From Comamonas sp. lk (GTDB taxonomy: Bacteria > Pseudomonadota > Gammaproteobacteria > Burkholderiales > Burkholderiaceae_C), in NCBI GenBank assembly GCA_945860595.1, contig CAMAQV010000006.1, positions 31,012-95,011 on the forward strand: a stretch of DNA of 64,000 bases, given 5' to 3'. A program made the position numbers and the translations under genes. The stretch's first letter is position 1. Every line of letters begins with the position of its first letter. The notes under the pieces are model-generated. The model was not told where the DNA came from, ran no database searches, and was given only the letters and a program-made list of their open reading frames with translations. Of the stretch, positions 28,739 to 41,222 are shown piece after piece.

Positions 28739-30480
28739 AAACCTCTTTGCAACTGTACGGGCGGCTGATCCAGACGATTCGGCCCTACCGTTCGGTGGTG
28801 GCCCTGTCGGTGCTGGCGATGGTGTTCGCCGCCGCGCTGGAGCCTGTGCTGCCCGCCTTGCTCAAGCCACTGGTAGACCAGAACCTGATCGCCAAAAATA
28901 CCGAGACCCAGTGGTGGGTACCGGTAGCGCTGGTGCTGTCCTTTCTGGCCAAAGGCGTGGCCGAATACGTGGCGAACGTGGCCAGCCAATGGATTGCCAA
29001 CAAAGCCATTACCGATTTGCGCCGCCAGGTTTTTGCCCACCAGATGGAGCTGCCCTTGGCCGAGCACATGGCGCAATCGCAGGGGCGCATGCTCTCGCGC
29101 TTGTTGTACGACATTCCGCAGGTTGGCGCCGCGCTGTCGACCGCCTGGATTGTGGTGGTGCGCGACACCCTGATCATCATCGGCCTGACCGGCTACCTGA
29201 TCTATACGGCGTGGGAGCTGACACTGTTGATCTTGGCGATTGCCCCCGTGGTCGCTTGGTTGATCACCATCGCCAGTAAAAAACTGCGCGGCGGCAACCA
29301 GGCCATGCAGGAAAGTGCCGGCGCCATGACTGGAGCCATCGAAGAGAGCCTGGCGGGCGTTCGGGAGATCAAGATATTCGGTACCCAGGCCCATGAGGCA
29401 GCGCGCTTTGCCACGATCACCGAAGACCTGCGGGCCAACACCATGCGTACGGTGCGCATCGGCGCGCTGAACGTGCCGCTGGTTCAGGTTCTCGCCTCGC
29501 TGGCGGTCGCGGCGGTGATTTGGTTGGCGTCGAACCTGTCGGCGCAAGATCGCTTGAGCCCGGGGACCTTTGTGGCTTTTGTGGCGGCCATGGCGATGCT
29601 TTTTGAGCCCATCCGCCGCCTGACCAATATCAATGACGTGATTCAGCGCGGTCTGGCCGGTGCCCAGTCGCTGTTTGACTTGCTCGATACCCCACCCGAA
29701 CCAGCCAGGGATGCGCTGGGACACACTGTCCCACGGGCGGGCGGGCATGTGCGCTTTGAAGGTGTGAGTTTTCGCTACCCCGGTCAGCAAGCCTGGGCAG
29801 TTCAGGACTTCAGCCTGGAACTGCGTCCCGGCGAAACTGTGGCCTTGGTGGGGGCTTCGGGCAGCGGAAAAACCACCATCGTTCAATTGATGGCGCGCTT
29901 TTTTGAACCGACCCAGGGACGCATCCTTCTCGACGGCCAGGACATTGCACAGATGGATTTAGTGGCTCTTCGCACCCAGCTTGGCTGGGTTGGGCAACAC
30001 GTGGTTTTGTTTGACGACACGGTGGCAGCCAACATCGCCTACGGACGTTCGGATGCGACAGTGGCGCAGATTGCGCAGGCTGCTGCCAGCGCCAACGCGC
30101 TGGAGTTCATTGAAACCCTCCCACAGGGTCTGCAGTCGCGCGTGGGCGTCAACGGCGGCCAGCTCTCCGGCGGTCAGCGCCAGCGGATTGCGATCGCACG
30201 GGCCTTTGTCAAAGACGCGCCCATTCTGTTGCTCGATGAAGCCACCTCGGCTCTGGACAACGCGTCGGAGCGCGCAGTGAAAGACGCTGTCGCCTTGTTG
30301 CGCCAACAGCGCTCGGTGCTGGTGGTGGCGCACCGTTTGTCGACAGTGCGGGATGCAGACCGCATCATCGTGATGGAACACGGGCGCGCCGTGGAGTCGG
30401 GCAGCCACGAAGAACTGGCAGGGGCCAATGGCGCCTACGCCCGCTTGCTGGCCAGCGGAACTGACGCGCTCGCACCATAA
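28735..30480 (+). CDS. ABC exporter, fused membrane and ATPase domains (MsbA-like)
   Basis: A 581-residue half-transporter. Residues about 1-310 form six transmembrane helices of the exporter type. The ATPase domain has Walker A GASGSGKTT, signature LSGGQRQR, Walker B ILLLDEATSALD and the H-loop VVAHRLSTV. Length and layout match MsbA, the lipid A-core flippase, and MsbA is the best single guess; other lipid or peptide exporters share the design. Start at ATG 28735, overlapping the phosphatase stop; two genes for a BNR-repeat and a membrane protein follow closely. Confidence 0.85.
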   Translation: MKTSLQLYGRLIQTIRPYRSVVALSVLAMVFAAALEPVLPALLKPLVDQNLIAKNTETQWWVPVALVLSFLAKGVAEYVANVASQWIANKAITDLRRQVFAHQMELPLAEHMAQSQGRMLSRLLYDIPQVGAALSTAWIVVVRDTLIIIGLTGYLIYTAWELTLLILAIAPVVAWLITIASKKLRGGNQAMQESAGAMTGAIEESLAGVREIKIFGTQAHEAARFATITEDLRANTMRTVRIGALNVPLVQVLASLAVAAVIWLASNLSAQDRLSPGTFVAFVAAMAMLFEPIRRLTNINDVIQRGLAGAQSLFDLLDTPPEPARDALGHTVPRAGGHVRFEGVSFRYPGQQAWAVQDFSLELRPGETVALVGASGSGKTTIVQLMARFFEPTQGRILLDGQDIAQMDLVALRTQLGWVGQHVVLFDDTVAANIAYGRSDATVAQIAQAAASANALEFIETLPQGLQSRVGVNGGQLSGGQRQRIAIARAFVKDAPILLLDEATSALDNASERAVKDAVALLRQQRSVLVVAHRLSTVRDADRIIVMEHGRAVESGSHEELAGANGAYARLLASGTDALAP

Positions 30481-30488
30481 ACAGCGCC

Positions 30489-31649
30489 ATGCGTCCATCC
30501 GCTGACAGCCTCCCCCGGATCCGGCGCTATTTGGTTGCGGGACTCGCCTGCTGTGCCTTGGTAGCTGTGGAACTGGGCTGGCGCGACGACCCACTGCCCC
30601 CAGCGAAAGCGCTTGTGCATGCAGCGGCAGCTACCCCGTCCCAACTGGTACGCACCGGACAAGGCCATATTCCCATGCCCCCGGGTGACCTGAGCGCGCA
30701 CGCTGCCGACCTGCTGGTCATGCCCGAAGGCCACCCTTGGTCTTTGATGGCTTTCTGGTTCTCCGGTTCCCGCGAAGCGGCTCCAGACGTCCAAATAGCC
30801 AGCGCCCACCTGCTGCGCGGCAGCGACAGCTGGAGCCCCGCCCGCTACGCAGTGGGCCGGCAAGACCTGGGCTTTGGCACCACCCGGCTCGGTAATCCGG
30901 TTTCCTGGCTGGACAATAAAGGGCAGGCGCATCTGTTCGTCGTTGCCACAGGACTCGGCGGCTGGGCGGCGGCGCGTACCGTGCACCTGCGCCAGCGGGA
31001 TGCGCAATCGATCGCCCACCCCCACGGTTTTGAGGTGCAGCAAGTACTGCCGCTCTCCTGGCTGTGGAACTACAGCTACCTGGTTCGAAGCTCCCCGCTC
31101 GAGCTCACTGACGCCGGGATGGTTTTACCGGTCTATTTTGAAATGGGTCGTCCCAGTTTTCCGGTCGCCCTGCGCTTCGATGCAGACGGTCGCATGCGCA
31201 GCATCACCCGCATGGCGCACGGCCAGCACATGATGCAGCCCGCGCTTTTGCCATTGAGCGACACCAGCTGGCTGGCCTTGGCGCGCGACGGTAGCCCGCA
31301 GCGTCGCATACGGGTTAGCCAGACCATTGATGCTGGAGCGAATTGGCAGGATGCGCCCAACCTGGATCTGCCCAACCCTGACTCCTCAATCGCCACGCTA
31401 AGGCTTCCAGACGGCACGATGCTACTGGCCCACAACAACACTGCGGAGGGTCGACATATCCTGGACCTGAGTACATCGCGTGATGGACGCCAATGGCAGC
31501 ACATGATGACCGTTGCGCAGGGCGGAGCAGGCACGGAATATTCTTATCCCTCCCTGGCATGGGCCGATCAGCAGGTATGGCTGAGCTACACCGACCAGCG
31601 CCGCCACATCGCTTGGCAGCGTTTCGCGGTGGTACCCCAAAAGCCCTGA
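30489..31649 (+). CDS. Sialidase-like BNR-repeat protein
   Basis: A 386-residue protein with one N-terminal hydrophobic segment (about residues 14-32), suggesting a signal anchor or signal peptide. The rest is a beta-propeller with BNR/Asp-box-like blades (VSQTIDAGANWQD, LSTSRDGRQWQHM). It resembles the sialidase-like family that includes many bacterial proteins with no known sialic acid substrate. It lies 8 bases after the exporter gene and 3 bases before a membrane protein gene, so a role in an envelope polysaccharide or lipid is likely. Confidence 0.78.
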   Translation: MRPSADSLPRIRRYLVAGLACCALVAVELGWRDDPLPPAKALVHAAAATPSQLVRTGQGHIPMPPGDLSAHAADLLVMPEGHPWSLMAFWFSGSREAAPDVQIASAHLLRGSDSWSPARYAVGRQDLGFGTTRLGNPVSWLDNKGQAHLFVVATGLGGWAAARTVHLRQRDAQSIAHPHGFEVQQVLPLSWLWNYSYLVRSSPLELTDAGMVLPVYFEMGRPSFPVALRFDADGRMRSITRMAHGQHMMQPALLPLSDTSWLALARDGSPQRRIRVSQTIDAGANWQDAPNLDLPNPDSSIATLRLPDGTMLLAHNNTAEGRHILDLSTSRDGRQWQHMMTVAQGGAGTEYSYPSLAWADQQVWLSYTDQRRHIAWQRFAVVPQKP

Positions 31650-31652
31650 CGT

Positions 31653-32333
31653 ATGTTGATCGCCTCCGACTTGGTCCAGGTGTTACAGCCTTTGCTGGAC
31701 ATGGACAGCCCGGTGTTTCCGCAGGCCGCGCAGCGCCAGACTGGTGTGCAGATGCTGTGGGGCGTGGTTTTGGCTGCGGGCGGCTGGCGTATGGCTTACC
31801 TGCTGCAGCCGCATTGGCGACTCGGTTGGGCCGCTCTGCTCGGAGTTGGCTCATCACTTCCCGGCCCGCTGTCGCCGGCTTACTGGCTGGAACTGGCTTT
31901 TGCCTCACCCAGTTGGACCAGCGTCCTTCTGTGTAGCCTTTGGTTGTGGCGGCAAACCCGTCCGCAGGCGCTATTCAGCGCCCCCTGGACAGCAAGACCA
32001 GCAACCCGCATCCCCGTACCCTGGGCCCTGTGCGGCGTGGCGATGGGCTGGATATTGGCGCTGGATACATTCGCGGCGCTTCCGATGCAGCAATCCGTGT
32101 ATGGCTGGGGCTTCAGCCCGCTGGCTAGCGTGGTGCTGATGGTCGGTGCCGCTGCAGCGTGGATCATCTCGGCCCGCTGGGTGCACACGCTACCATTTTT
32201 GGCGCTTGCGTTCTTTGTGCTCACACGCTTGCCCAGCGGCAATCTGTGGGATGGGGTTCTGGATCCGCTGCTGTGGCTATACCTGCATAGCGATTTGGCT
32301 AGGCACGTGTGGCGCAATGTGCGCGGACGGTGA
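31653..32333 (+). CDS. Hypothetical multi-spanning membrane protein
   Basis: A 226-residue protein with about six hydrophobic segments, rich in Trp and Leu. I do not recognise a family. It starts at ATG 31653, three bases after the BNR-repeat gene, and ends the phosphatase-exporter-BNR operon. Its end is 46 bases from the convergent lipA gene. Tight spacing makes a joint function with the BNR-repeat protein likely. Confidence 0.72.
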   Translation: MLIASDLVQVLQPLLDMDSPVFPQAAQRQTGVQMLWGVVLAAGGWRMAYLLQPHWRLGWAALLGVGSSLPGPLSPAYWLELAFASPSWTSVLLCSLWLWRQTRPQALFSAPWTARPATRIPVPWALCGVAMGWILALDTFAALPMQQSVYGWGFSPLASVVLMVGAAAAWIISARWVHTLPFLALAFFVLTRLPSGNLWDGVLDPLLWLYLHSDLARHVWRNVRGR

Positions 32334-32379
32334 AACGCCCGACCCAAGCCTCTTGCGCGCGCTATACGCCTTCGATGGC

Positions 32380-33363
32380 TTAAGCGCGGGCGTGACCGGC
32401 CTGCTCGTCGGCGTGGTAGCTTGATCGCACCATGGCGCCCACTGCGGCGTGCTTGAAGCCCATGGCATAGGCCTGTGCTTCAAAGGCCTTGAACTGGTCC
32501 GGGTGCACATAGCGGCGAACCGGCAGATGGCTGCTGGAAGGAGCCAGATACTGGCCAATCGTAAGCATGTCGATGCCGTGGGCCCGCATGTCACGCATGA
32601 CCTGCAGCACTTCCTCATCGGTCTCGCCCAAGCCGACCATGATGCCGCTCTTGGTCGGAATATCGGGAAACAATGCCTTGAATTTCTGTAGCAGGTTCAA
32701 ACTGAACGCGTAGTCCGATCCCGGGCGCGCCTCTTTGTACAGCCGCGGCACGGTCTCGATATTGTGGTTCATCACATCCGGAGGGGCGGTACGCAAAATC
32801 GACAGCGCCCGGTCATCACGACCCCGGAAATCGGGCACCAGCACTTCGATTTCGGTGGCCGGTGAGGCAGCACGAATTGCTTCGATGCAGGCGACAAAAT
32901 GCGCAGCGCCCCCGTCCCGCAAATCATCACGGTCCACGCTGGTGATAACTACATAGCGCAACTGCAAAGCGGCAATGGTCTTGGCCAAGCTAGCCGGCTC
33001 ATCGGGGTTGAGCGGGTCGGGGCGGCCATGGCCCACATCACAAAAGGGGCAGCGCCGGGTGCACTTATCACCCATGATCATGAATGTCGCGGTTCCTTTG
33101 CCGAAACACTCGCCGATATTGGGGCACGACGCCTCTTCGCAGACTGTGACCAATTGGTTTTCGCGGAGGATTTTCTTAATGTCTTGAAACCGGCTACTCG
33201 GGCTGGCGGCCTTGACGCGGATCCAAGCGGGCTTTTTCAGTACTTCCGCAGCCTGGACTTTGATCGGAATGCGGGCCAACTTGGCCGCGGCTTTTTGCTT
33301 GACGCTGGGGTCATGCCGCGGTACGGCTGCAAGGGTCTCAAAAACCGGGGTGCTCGATGCCAT
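32380..33363 (-). CDS. lipA: Lipoyl synthase
   Basis: A 327-residue radical-SAM enzyme that inserts two sulfur atoms into protein-bound octanoyl groups. Two [4Fe-4S] sets are visible: the auxiliary cluster [12 protein letters not shown] and the SAM cluster [11 protein letters not shown]; the C-terminal auxiliary ligand Ser lies in the RSSYHADE end. Start at ATG 33363, 9 bases after lipB. It modifies GcvH (4275-4640) and the 2-oxoacid dehydrogenases. Confidence 0.95.
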   Translation of the reverse strand: MASSTPVFETLAAVPRHDPSVKQKAAAKLARIPIKVQAAEVLKKPAWIRVKAASPSSRFQDIKKILRENQLVTVCEEASCPNIGECFGKGTATFMIMGDKCTRRCPFCDVGHGRPDPLNPDEPASLAKTIAALQLRYVVITSVDRDDLRDGGAAHFVACIEAIRAASPATEIEVLVPDFRGRDDRALSILRTAPPDVMNHNIETVPRLYKEARPGSDYAFSLNLLQKFKALFPDIPTKSGIMVGLGETDEEVLQVMRDMRAHGIDMLTIGQYLAPSSSHLPVRRYVHPDQFKAFEAQAYAMGFKHAAVGAMVRSSYHADEQAGHARA

Positions 33364-33372
33364 GGAGTGATC

Positions 33373-34065
33373 TCAGGGTAATAGCCCCACGGCCAGACGC
33401 TGGCCCAAGGCGGCGGCAGCCTCTTCCCATCCGACTGTCACGCCGATTGTAGAAAGATCGACGGTCCGTAAACCGGGATAGCCGCAGGGGTTGATGAATT
33501 CAAAAGGTGTCAAATCCATCGCCACGTTCAGAGCCACCCCGTGGTACGCGCAGTGGCGACTGACTTTGACACCCAGCGCCGCAATCTTGCCCAATCCTGC
33601 AAAATTTGGTGCGCCAGCGCTGCCCTTGGCAGGCAAACTGGCATGCCCCGCAGGATCATCCAGCCGAACATAAATGCCAGGCGCTCCAGCAACACGGTGG
33701 CCGGTGACACCCCAATCTCGCAGCGTACGGATAACGGCTTCCTCGATGCGGTAGACGTACTCCTTGACGTAGTAACCAGCACGCTTGAGATCCATGAGGG
33801 GATAGGCCACGACCTGGCCCGGTCCGTGGTACGTGACCTGCCCGCCCCGGTCAGTGGCCACCACCGGAATGCTGCTGGTGACCAAAAGATGTTCGCTACG
33901 CCCCGCAAGGCCCAGGGTAAAAACCCGTTCATGTTCGCACAGCCAGATTTGGTCGGGCGTGGACACCCCGCGCACAGCCGAATAGGCCTGCATCGCACGG
34001 TAGGTCTGCAGGTAGTCGCAGCGCCCTTTGGCAATCAGGGTTAAGGCGTCCACGGCAGATGGCAA
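33373..34065 (-). CDS. lipB: Octanoyl-[acyl carrier protein]:protein octanoyltransferase
   Basis: A 230-residue protein that moves octanoyl from ACP to lipoyl domains. Signature stretches are [46 protein letters not shown] with the acceptor-side Lys and catalytic Cys later in INPCGYPG. It starts with TTG 34065, directly next to the stop of the DUF493 gene; a GTG four codons later is possible. It is in an operon with lipA. Confidence 0.93.
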   Translation of the reverse strand: MPSAVDALTLIAKGRCDYLQTYRAMQAYSAVRGVSTPDQIWLCEHERVFTLGLAGRSEHLLVTSSIPVVATDRGGQVTYHGPGQVVAYPLMDLKRAGYYVKEYVYRIEEAVIRTLRDWGVTGHRVAGAPGIYVRLDDPAGHASLPAKGSAGAPNFAGLGKIAALGVKVSRHCAYHGVALNVAMDLTPFEFINPCGYPGLRTVDLSTIGVTVGWEEAAAALGQRLAVGLLP

Positions 34066-34362
34066 CTACAAAGTCACTTTGACCAATGGGTGGCTGGAGA
34101 GCGCGCGGTACATATCGTCTAGCTGCGCGCGGCTGGTGGCCCATATATTGAGCGTCAGGCCGAGATACTTGCCGCCGCTGCTGGCACGTATTTCCACCCG
34201 CTCGGCTGCAAATGCAGGGTCAAACCGCTGGGCCAGCGCAACCATCTCTGGCAAAAAACTCTCTGCATGCGCGCCCATGACCTTGATCGGGAACCGGCAG
34301 GGGTACTCGATCAAAGTATCCGGCGAAGCGTCATTCGGTGGCGAATTTTGTTGTGAAGTCAT
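34066..34362 (-). CDS. DUF493 (YbeD-like) protein
   Basis: A 98-residue protein of the DUF493/YbeD family, often encoded next to lipB. Family features are the N-terminal IEYPCRFPIKVMG and the SSGGKYLGLTLNIWATSRAQLDDMYRAL segment, with an ACT-like alpha/beta fold. Its role is not established. The start may be ATG 34362 or the in-frame ATG 34386; neither has a clear ribosome binding site. Its stop directly touches the lipB TTG start, so it is probably the first gene of the lipoate operon. Confidence 0.85.
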   Translation of the reverse strand: MTSQQNSPPNDASPDTLIEYPCRFPIKVMGAHAESFLPEMVALAQRFDPAFAAERVEIRASSGGKYLGLTLNIWATSRAQLDDMYRALSSHPLVKVTL

Positions 34363-34488
34363 GTTGGTTGACGGATCGAAGCCCATTATCGCGACAGTTT
34401 TGAACCGACGGGCTGCGCTTGCAGGGCGATAAAACCCTCATGGGTATGGGGGGTCAAGGCCCGAATTTCAAATTCACCTCAGCCCGCT

Positions 34489-34498
34489 GGTATATACT
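34489..34498 (+). promoter_or_regulatory. Candidate extended -10 promoter of the ATP synthase operon
   Basis: TGG-TATATACT lies about 60 bases before the atpI start, in the 195-base divergent gap between the DUF493 gene and atpI. A good -35 box at the standard distance is not obvious, but the TGn extension makes it a plausible sigma-70 site. Confidence 0.4.
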
Positions 34499-34557
34499 CG
34501 GAGGCTGTGCTGAAAAGCTGCCGCTGAGCGGCGCAAACCGAACCTATTGCGAGCGGA

Positions 34558-35037
34558 GTGCGCTTGAAAAACCCTTGGCAAGACGATGCGGAGGACGAGT
34601 TCAGTCCTCTGTCCGCAGAAGAGGCGCGGCAGTGGCGATCGCAGCAGCTTGCACTACCGGCTTGGCAATTAGTTGCCCTGCAATTGATCGTCGGTTCGGC
34701 CGCTGCGGTGGTAGTAGGTCTAGTTTGGCAAAGCGCAGTCTTGGCTCTTTCTGTCGCCTACGGTGCTTTAGCGGTGGCGGTACCCAACGCCGTACTGCTG
34801 CGGGGAATGGCAGGTGTGCAAGGACGTTTGAGTTCGGAAGCCGTTGTGCTCCGGTTCTTCGTCTGGGAATTGGTAAAGATCGGCCTGTCGATCGCCATCC
34901 TTGGCGGTGCTGAGCGGGTACTTGGTGAATTGAGTTGGCCCGCTCTTTTGACGGGCCTGGTTGTAACAATGAAGGTGAACTGGTTTTTGCTGGCCTACAG
35001 GCCCCGCAAGCATGGTCTACCGGATGGCAAGGACTGA
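34558..35037 (+). CDS. atpI: ATP synthase subunit I (AtpI-like)
   Basis: A 159-residue membrane protein with four hydrophobic segments, preceded by a charged N-terminus (DDAEDEFSPLSAEEARQW). The position directly before atpB and the pattern VAYGALAVAVPNAVLLRG and LLTGLVVTMKVNWFLLA match the betaproteobacterial AtpI, a helper in c-ring assembly. It starts with GTG 34558; TTG 34564 is an alternative. The gap to atpB is 7 bases. Confidence 0.88.
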   Translation: MRLKNPWQDDAEDEFSPLSAEEARQWRSQQLALPAWQLVALQLIVGSAAAVVVGLVWQSAVLALSVAYGALAVAVPNAVLLRGMAGVQGRLSSEAVVLRFFVWELVKIGLSIAILGGAERVLGELSWPALLTGLVVTMKVNWFLLAYRPRKHGLPDGKD

Positions 35038-35044
35038 TTGATTT

Positions 35045-35902
35045 ATGGCGGCTGAGCACGGACCAAGCGCTGGTGAATACATCGGCCATCACCTCACCCA
35101 TTTGCAGAACAAGCAGATGGTCGGCATTGTGGATTTCTCCGTGTTCAACATGGATTCCATGTTCTGGGCAATTTCCCTTGGCGTGATGGGCTGCTTGGTG
35201 ATGTGGCTGGCGGCTAGCCGCGCGACTTCGGGCGTGCCGGGGCGTTTGCAGGCTGCAGTGGAGCTACTCGTCGAAATCGTCGATGCCCAGGCGAAGAGCA
35301 TTGTTCACAACGCCGAGAGCCGTAAGTTTGTCGCCCCGCTCGCTTTAACGGTCTTTGTCTGGATTTTCTTGATGAATGCCATGGACTTGCTGCCAGTGGA
35401 CCTGATCCCCTTGATCTGGGAAGCTATTTTCGCTGCCAACGGCGGTGACCCGCACCATGCGTACATGCGCGTAGTTCCTACAGCCGACTTGTCGTCCGCG
35501 ATGGGGCTATCGGTCAGCGTATTGATTATTTCCCTTTATTACTGCGTCAAGATCAAGGGTCTGGGCGGCTGGCTGCATGAATTGTTTACGGCGCCTTTTG
35601 GCAACCACTGGTTGCTGTACCCCTTCAACTTCGCCATGCAGATGATTGAATTTGTCGCCAAGACCGTTTCGCACGGCATGCGACTTTTCGGAAACATGTA
35701 CGCCGGAGAGTTGATCTTCCTGCTGATTGCCTTGATGGGCGGTGCGATTTCCATGTCGTTCACTGGAATCGCCCTGTCAATCGGCCATATTATTGCCGGC
35801 ACCGTATGGGCGATTTTCCATATTTTGATCATTACCCTCCAAGCCTTTGTGTTCATGATGCTGACCCTCGTGTATGTGGGCCAGGCACACGATCACCACT
35901 GA
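35045..35902 (+). CDS. atpB: ATP synthase F0 subunit a
   Basis: A 285-residue inner-membrane protein with about six helices. The essential Arg that faces the c-ring is in the [17 protein letters not shown] stretch. An N-terminal His-containing segment ([14 protein letters not shown]) is usual in Betaproteobacteria. It forms the proton half-channels. Start at ATG 35045. Second gene of the atp operon. Confidence 0.95.
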   Translation: MAAEHGPSAGEYIGHHLTHLQNKQMVGIVDFSVFNMDSMFWAISLGVMGCLVMWLAASRATSGVPGRLQAAVELLVEIVDAQAKSIVHNAESRKFVAPLALTVFVWIFLMNAMDLLPVDLIPLIWEAIFAANGGDPHHAYMRVVPTADLSSAMGLSVSVLIISLYYCVKIKGLGGWLHELFTAPFGNHWLLYPFNFAMQMIEFVAKTVSHGMRLFGNMYAGELIFLLIALMGGAISMSFTGIALSIGHIIAGTVWAIFHILIITLQAFVFMMLTLVYVGQAHDHH

Positions 35903-35932
35903 TTTTTAACCCTCTCTTTCCCCATTTTTTAA

Positions 35933-36199
<267 letters not shown>

Positions 36200-36273
36200 T
36201 CCATTTGCGCCCCGGACGTCGCAGCGCGATCTAGCGCTGCGGTCAACCTGAGCCCTATGGGAAAGGATACGAA

Positions 36274-36744
36274 GTGAGCATTACCGGTACCTTAATTGTT
36301 CAGATGATTGTGTTCCTGATTTTGGTCGGGTTCACCATGAAATACATCTGGCCGCCGCTGGTCAAAGCCCTGGACGAACGTGCGGAAAAGATTTCGCACG
36401 GCCTGGCTGCTGCTGAGCACGCCAAGATTGAACTGTCCAACGTACACCGCGAGGTTGAGACCCGCATGGCTGCGACGCGCTCCGAGTCGGCTGCCGTTTT
36501 GGCTGACGCCGAGCGACGCGCCCAGCAGATCATTGATGAGGCCAAAGGGCGAGCCAGCGAAGAGGCGGCGCGTATCGTAGCGAGTGCGCGCGACGAGGCC
36601 TTGCAAGAGGCAGTCAAAGTGCGTGAGTCACTGCGCGGCGAAGTTGCTATTCTGGCTGTCAAGGGCGCTGAGCAGATTCTTCGCAAAGAGGTAAATGCCC
36701 AGGTCCACGCTGATTTGCTTGCGCGCCTGAAAAGCGAACTGTAG
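36274..36744 (+). CDS. atpF: ATP synthase F0 subunit b
   Basis: A 156-residue peripheral stalk protein: one N-terminal membrane helix (about 5-25, [16 protein letters not shown]) and a long charged coiled coil. It starts with GTG 36274 following a GGAAAGGA ribosome binding site; the gap after atpE is 74 bases. Connects F0 to the delta subunit. Confidence 0.95.
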   Translation: MSITGTLIVQMIVFLILVGFTMKYIWPPLVKALDERAEKISHGLAAAEHAKIELSNVHREVETRMAATRSESAAVLADAERRAQQIIDEAKGRASEEAARIVASARDEALQEAVKVRESLRGEVAILAVKGAEQILRKEVNAQVHADLLARLKSEL

Positions 36745-36752
36745 AGGCGTAC

Positions 36753-37283
36753 ATGGCTGAACTTGCGACCATCGCCCGCCCCTATGCCGACGCGCTTTTC
36801 AAAGCCAGCGCGGCCGACCTTGCCCACACAGCGCAATGGTTGGACCAGATGGCAGACATCGCTGCCGACCCAGACCTGCTGCGCTTTGCATCCAACCCGA
36901 AATCCACGGTGGGACAAGTTGTGGGGCTGGTGGAGGGCGTGATGAAGGAACCCTTGTCCCCCGTTGCGCAGCAGTTTTTGCACATGGTGCTGGAGAACGG
37001 GCGCCTTAGCGCATTGCCAGAAATGGCGGCCCAGTTCCGTGCGCACATGAACGCCCAGGGTGGCGCGTCCGATGCGACGATTTTCAGTGCCTTCCCCATG
37101 GAGGGGGCGGCGCTGGCCGATGTCACCCAATCGCTAGAAAAGCGCTTCAACCGCAAACTCCATGTTGCAGTGCAGCTGCAACCGGAGCTGATTGGCGGAA
37201 TCCGGGTGGTGGTGGGTGACGAGGTGCTTGACACCTCGGTCAAAGCCCGCCTGGAACAGATGAAAGTGGCGTTGGCTGCGTAA
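36753..37283 (+). CDS. atpH: ATP synthase F1 subunit delta
   Basis: A 176-residue soluble stalk protein starting [19 protein letters not shown], the typical delta start, and ending with the conserved [23 protein letters not shown]. It links the b dimer to the top of the alpha3-beta3 ring. It follows atpF by 8 bases. Confidence 0.95.
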   Translation: MAELATIARPYADALFKASAADLAHTAQWLDQMADIAADPDLLRFASNPKSTVGQVVGLVEGVMKEPLSPVAQQFLHMVLENGRLSALPEMAAQFRAHMNAQGGASDATIFSAFPMEGAALADVTQSLEKRFNRKLHVAVQLQPELIGGIRVVVGDEVLDTSVKARLEQMKVALAA

Positions 37284-37331
37284 GCGGCCAGCAACTGTGC
37301 TGTAGTTTTACCAAGAAAGAGGGAAAGAGTC

Positions 37332-38870
37332 ATGCAACTCAATCCGGCAGAAATTTCCGAACTGATCAAGAGCCGTATCGAAGGGCTGTCCGCCAGCGCC
37401 GATATCCGCAACCAGGGCACCGTGATTTCGGTGACCGACGGCATCGTCCGCGTCCACGGCTTGTCCGATGTGATGCAAGGCGAGATGCTGGAGTTCCCCA
37501 ACAATACCTTCGGCCTGGCGCTCAATTTAGAGCGCGACTCGGTCGGCGCGGTGATTTTGGGCGACTACGAACACATCTCCGAAGGCGACACGGTCAAGTG
37601 CACCGGGCGTATTTTGGAAGTGCCGGTCGGCCCCGAGCTGATCGGCCGCGTGGTCAACGCTTTGGGCCAACCGATTGACGGTAAAGGCCCGATCAACGCC
37701 AAGATGACCGACGTGATCGAGAAGGTCGCGCCGGGCGTGATTGCCCGCGAATCAGTCAGCCAGCCCATGCAGACCGGCCTGAAGTCCATCGACTCCATGG
37801 TGCCAGTCGGACGCGGCCAGCGCGAACTGATCATCGGTGACCGCCAGACCGGCAAGACCGCCGTGGCGATTGACGCGATCATCAACCAGAAGGGTCAGCA
37901 CATGACCTGTATCTACGTGGCTATCGGACAGAAAGCTTCGTCGATCAAAAATGTGGTCCGCGCATTGGAACAGGCTGGAGCCATGGCCTACACCATTGTG
38001 GTGGCCGCTTCGGCTTCTGAGTCTGCCGCCATGCAATACGTGTCGGCCTACTCCGGCTGCACGATGGGCGAATACTTCCGTGACCGCGGCGAAGACGCGC
38101 TGATCGTGTACGACGATTTGTCCAAGCAGGCCGTGGCCTACCGCCAAGTTTCGCTGCTGCTGCGCCGCCCGCCGGGCCGTGAAGCCTACCCTGGCGATGT
38201 GTTCTATCTCCACAGCCGTCTGCTCGAGCGCGCGGCCCGCGTGAATGCCGACTACGTCGAACACTTCACGAAAGGCGAAGTCAAAGGTAAGACTGGCTCA
38301 TTGACCGCGCTGCCGATCATTGAGACGCAGGCCGGTGACGTGTCGGCTTTCGTTCCCACCAACGTGATTTCGATTACCGACGGCCAGATTTTCTTGGAGA
38401 CCTCGCTCTTCAACGCCGGCGTGCGCCCTGCGATCAACGCCGGTATTTCGGTGTCCCGCGTCGGCGGCGCAGCGCAAACCAAACTGATCAAGGGCCTGTC
38501 CGGCGGTATCCGTACCGACTTGGCGCAGTACCGCGAACTGGCTGCTTTTGCCCAGTTCGCATCGGATCTGGATGAGGCGACCCGCAAGCAGCTCGACCGC
38601 GGTGCCCGCGTGACCGAACTGCTCAAACAAGCACAGTACAGCCCGCAAACCATCAGCTTGATGGCAGCTACCCTGTTCGCGGTGAACAAGGGCTACCTCG
38701 ATGACATCGAGGTCAAACAGGTTCTCGCGTTTGAGAGTGGCATGCACGCGTATTTGAAAGACAAACACGCGGCGCTGCTAGCCAAGCTGGAAGCCGCCAA
38801 GGCGATGGACAAAGACGCTGAAACCGAATTGAGCGCGGCACTGGCTGCGTTCAAGAAGAACTTTGCGTAA
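37332..38870 (+). CDS. atpA: ATP synthase F1 subunit alpha
   Basis: A 512-residue protein with the nucleotide-binding P-loop GDRQTGKTA and the alpha signature [17 protein letters not shown]. It forms the alpha3-beta3 head with AtpD. Start at ATG 37332 after GAGGGAAAGAG. Length is standard for Betaproteobacteria. Confidence 0.97.
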   Translation: MQLNPAEISELIKSRIEGLSASADIRNQGTVISVTDGIVRVHGLSDVMQGEMLEFPNNTFGLALNLERDSVGAVILGDYEHISEGDTVKCTGRILEVPVGPELIGRVVNALGQPIDGKGPINAKMTDVIEKVAPGVIARESVSQPMQTGLKSIDSMVPVGRGQRELIIGDRQTGKTAVAIDAIINQKGQHMTCIYVAIGQKASSIKNVVRALEQAGAMAYTIVVAASASESAAMQYVSAYSGCTMGEYFRDRGEDALIVYDDLSKQAVAYRQVSLLLRRPPGREAYPGDVFYLHSRLLERAARVNADYVEHFTKGEVKGKTGSLTALPIIETQAGDVSAFVPTNVISITDGQIFLETSLFNAGVRPAINAGISVSRVGGAAQTKLIKGLSGGIRTDLAQYRELAAFAQFASDLDEATRKQLDRGARVTELLKQAQYSPQTISLMAATLFAVNKGYLDDIEVKQVLAFESGMHAYLKDKHAALLAKLEAAKAMDKDAETELSAALAAFKKNFA

Positions 38871-38900
38871 AGCCCGCTCTGACGTCACAAGGAGCCTCTG

Positions 38901-39767
38901 ATGGCAGCAGGTAAGGAAATACGCGGCAAGATCAAGTCGGTGGAAAACACCAAGAAGATCACCAAAGCCATGGAGATGGTGGCCGCCTCCAAAATGCGCA
39001 AGGCGCAGGAGCGCATGCGCGCAGCACGGCCTTTTACGGAAAAAGTGCGTGGCATTGCCGCCAACCTGGGACGCGCCAATCCCGAGTACGTTCACCCCTT
39101 CATGGCGGTCAACGATGCCAAGGGAACGGGCTATATCGTGGTAACCACCGACAAGGGACTCTGTGGCGGCTTGAACACCAATGTGCTGCGGGTGCTCACG
39201 AACATGCTGCGAGAAGGCCAAACCAAAGGCTTCACGCCACAAGCGGTGGCCATCGGCAACAAAGGCCTGGGCTTCCTTGGACGCAACGGCGTGAAGGTGG
39301 TGGCGCATGCCACCCAATTGGGCGACACACCCCATCTGGAAAAAATGATAGGCCCAGTCAAGGTGTTGCTCGATGCGTACGTGAACGGCGAAATCAGCTC
39401 GGTGCAACTGTGCTACACCCGCTTCATCAATACCATGAAGCAGGAGCCGGTGGTCGAGCAGCTGCTGCCGCTGTCGTCTGAAAAAATCCAGAAAGACAGC
39501 AAGCAACATAGCTGGGACTATGTCTACGAGCCCGATGCCAACGTGGTCATCGACGACTTGCTGTTGCGTTACGTCGAAGCGCTGGTCTACCAGGCCGTTG
39601 CGGAGAGCATGGCGTCCGAGCAATCGGCACGCATGGTCGCCATGAAGTCGGCGACCGACAACGCCGGCAGTGTGATTGGCGAACTCAAACTGATTTACAA
39701 CAAGACGCGTCAAGCGGCGATCACCAAGGAATTGTCCGAGATCGTTGCCGGTGCGGCGGCTGTCTGA
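38901..39767 (+). CDS. atpG: ATP synthase F1 subunit gamma
   Basis: A 288-residue central stalk protein. Typical segments are [33 protein letters not shown] at the N-terminus, [10 protein letters not shown], and the C-terminal AMKSATDNA. Start at ATG 38901 after AAGGAG. It rotates inside the alpha3-beta3 head. Confidence 0.96.
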   Translation: MAAGKEIRGKIKSVENTKKITKAMEMVAASKMRKAQERMRAARPFTEKVRGIAANLGRANPEYVHPFMAVNDAKGTGYIVVTTDKGLCGGLNTNVLRVLTNMLREGQTKGFTPQAVAIGNKGLGFLGRNGVKVVAHATQLGDTPHLEKMIGPVKVLLDAYVNGEISSVQLCYTRFINTMKQEPVVEQLLPLSSEKIQKDSKQHSWDYVYEPDANVVIDDLLLRYVEALVYQAVAESMASEQSARMVAMKSATDNAGSVIGELKLIYNKTRQAAITKELSEIVAGAAAV

Positions 39768-41219
<1,452 letters not shown>

Positions 41220-41222
41220 ACC

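Noticed and set aside
28597..29886. A 429-codon minus-strand frame opposite the ABC exporter
   Set aside because: Gln/His/Arg-rich antisense translation of a clear ABC exporter gene.
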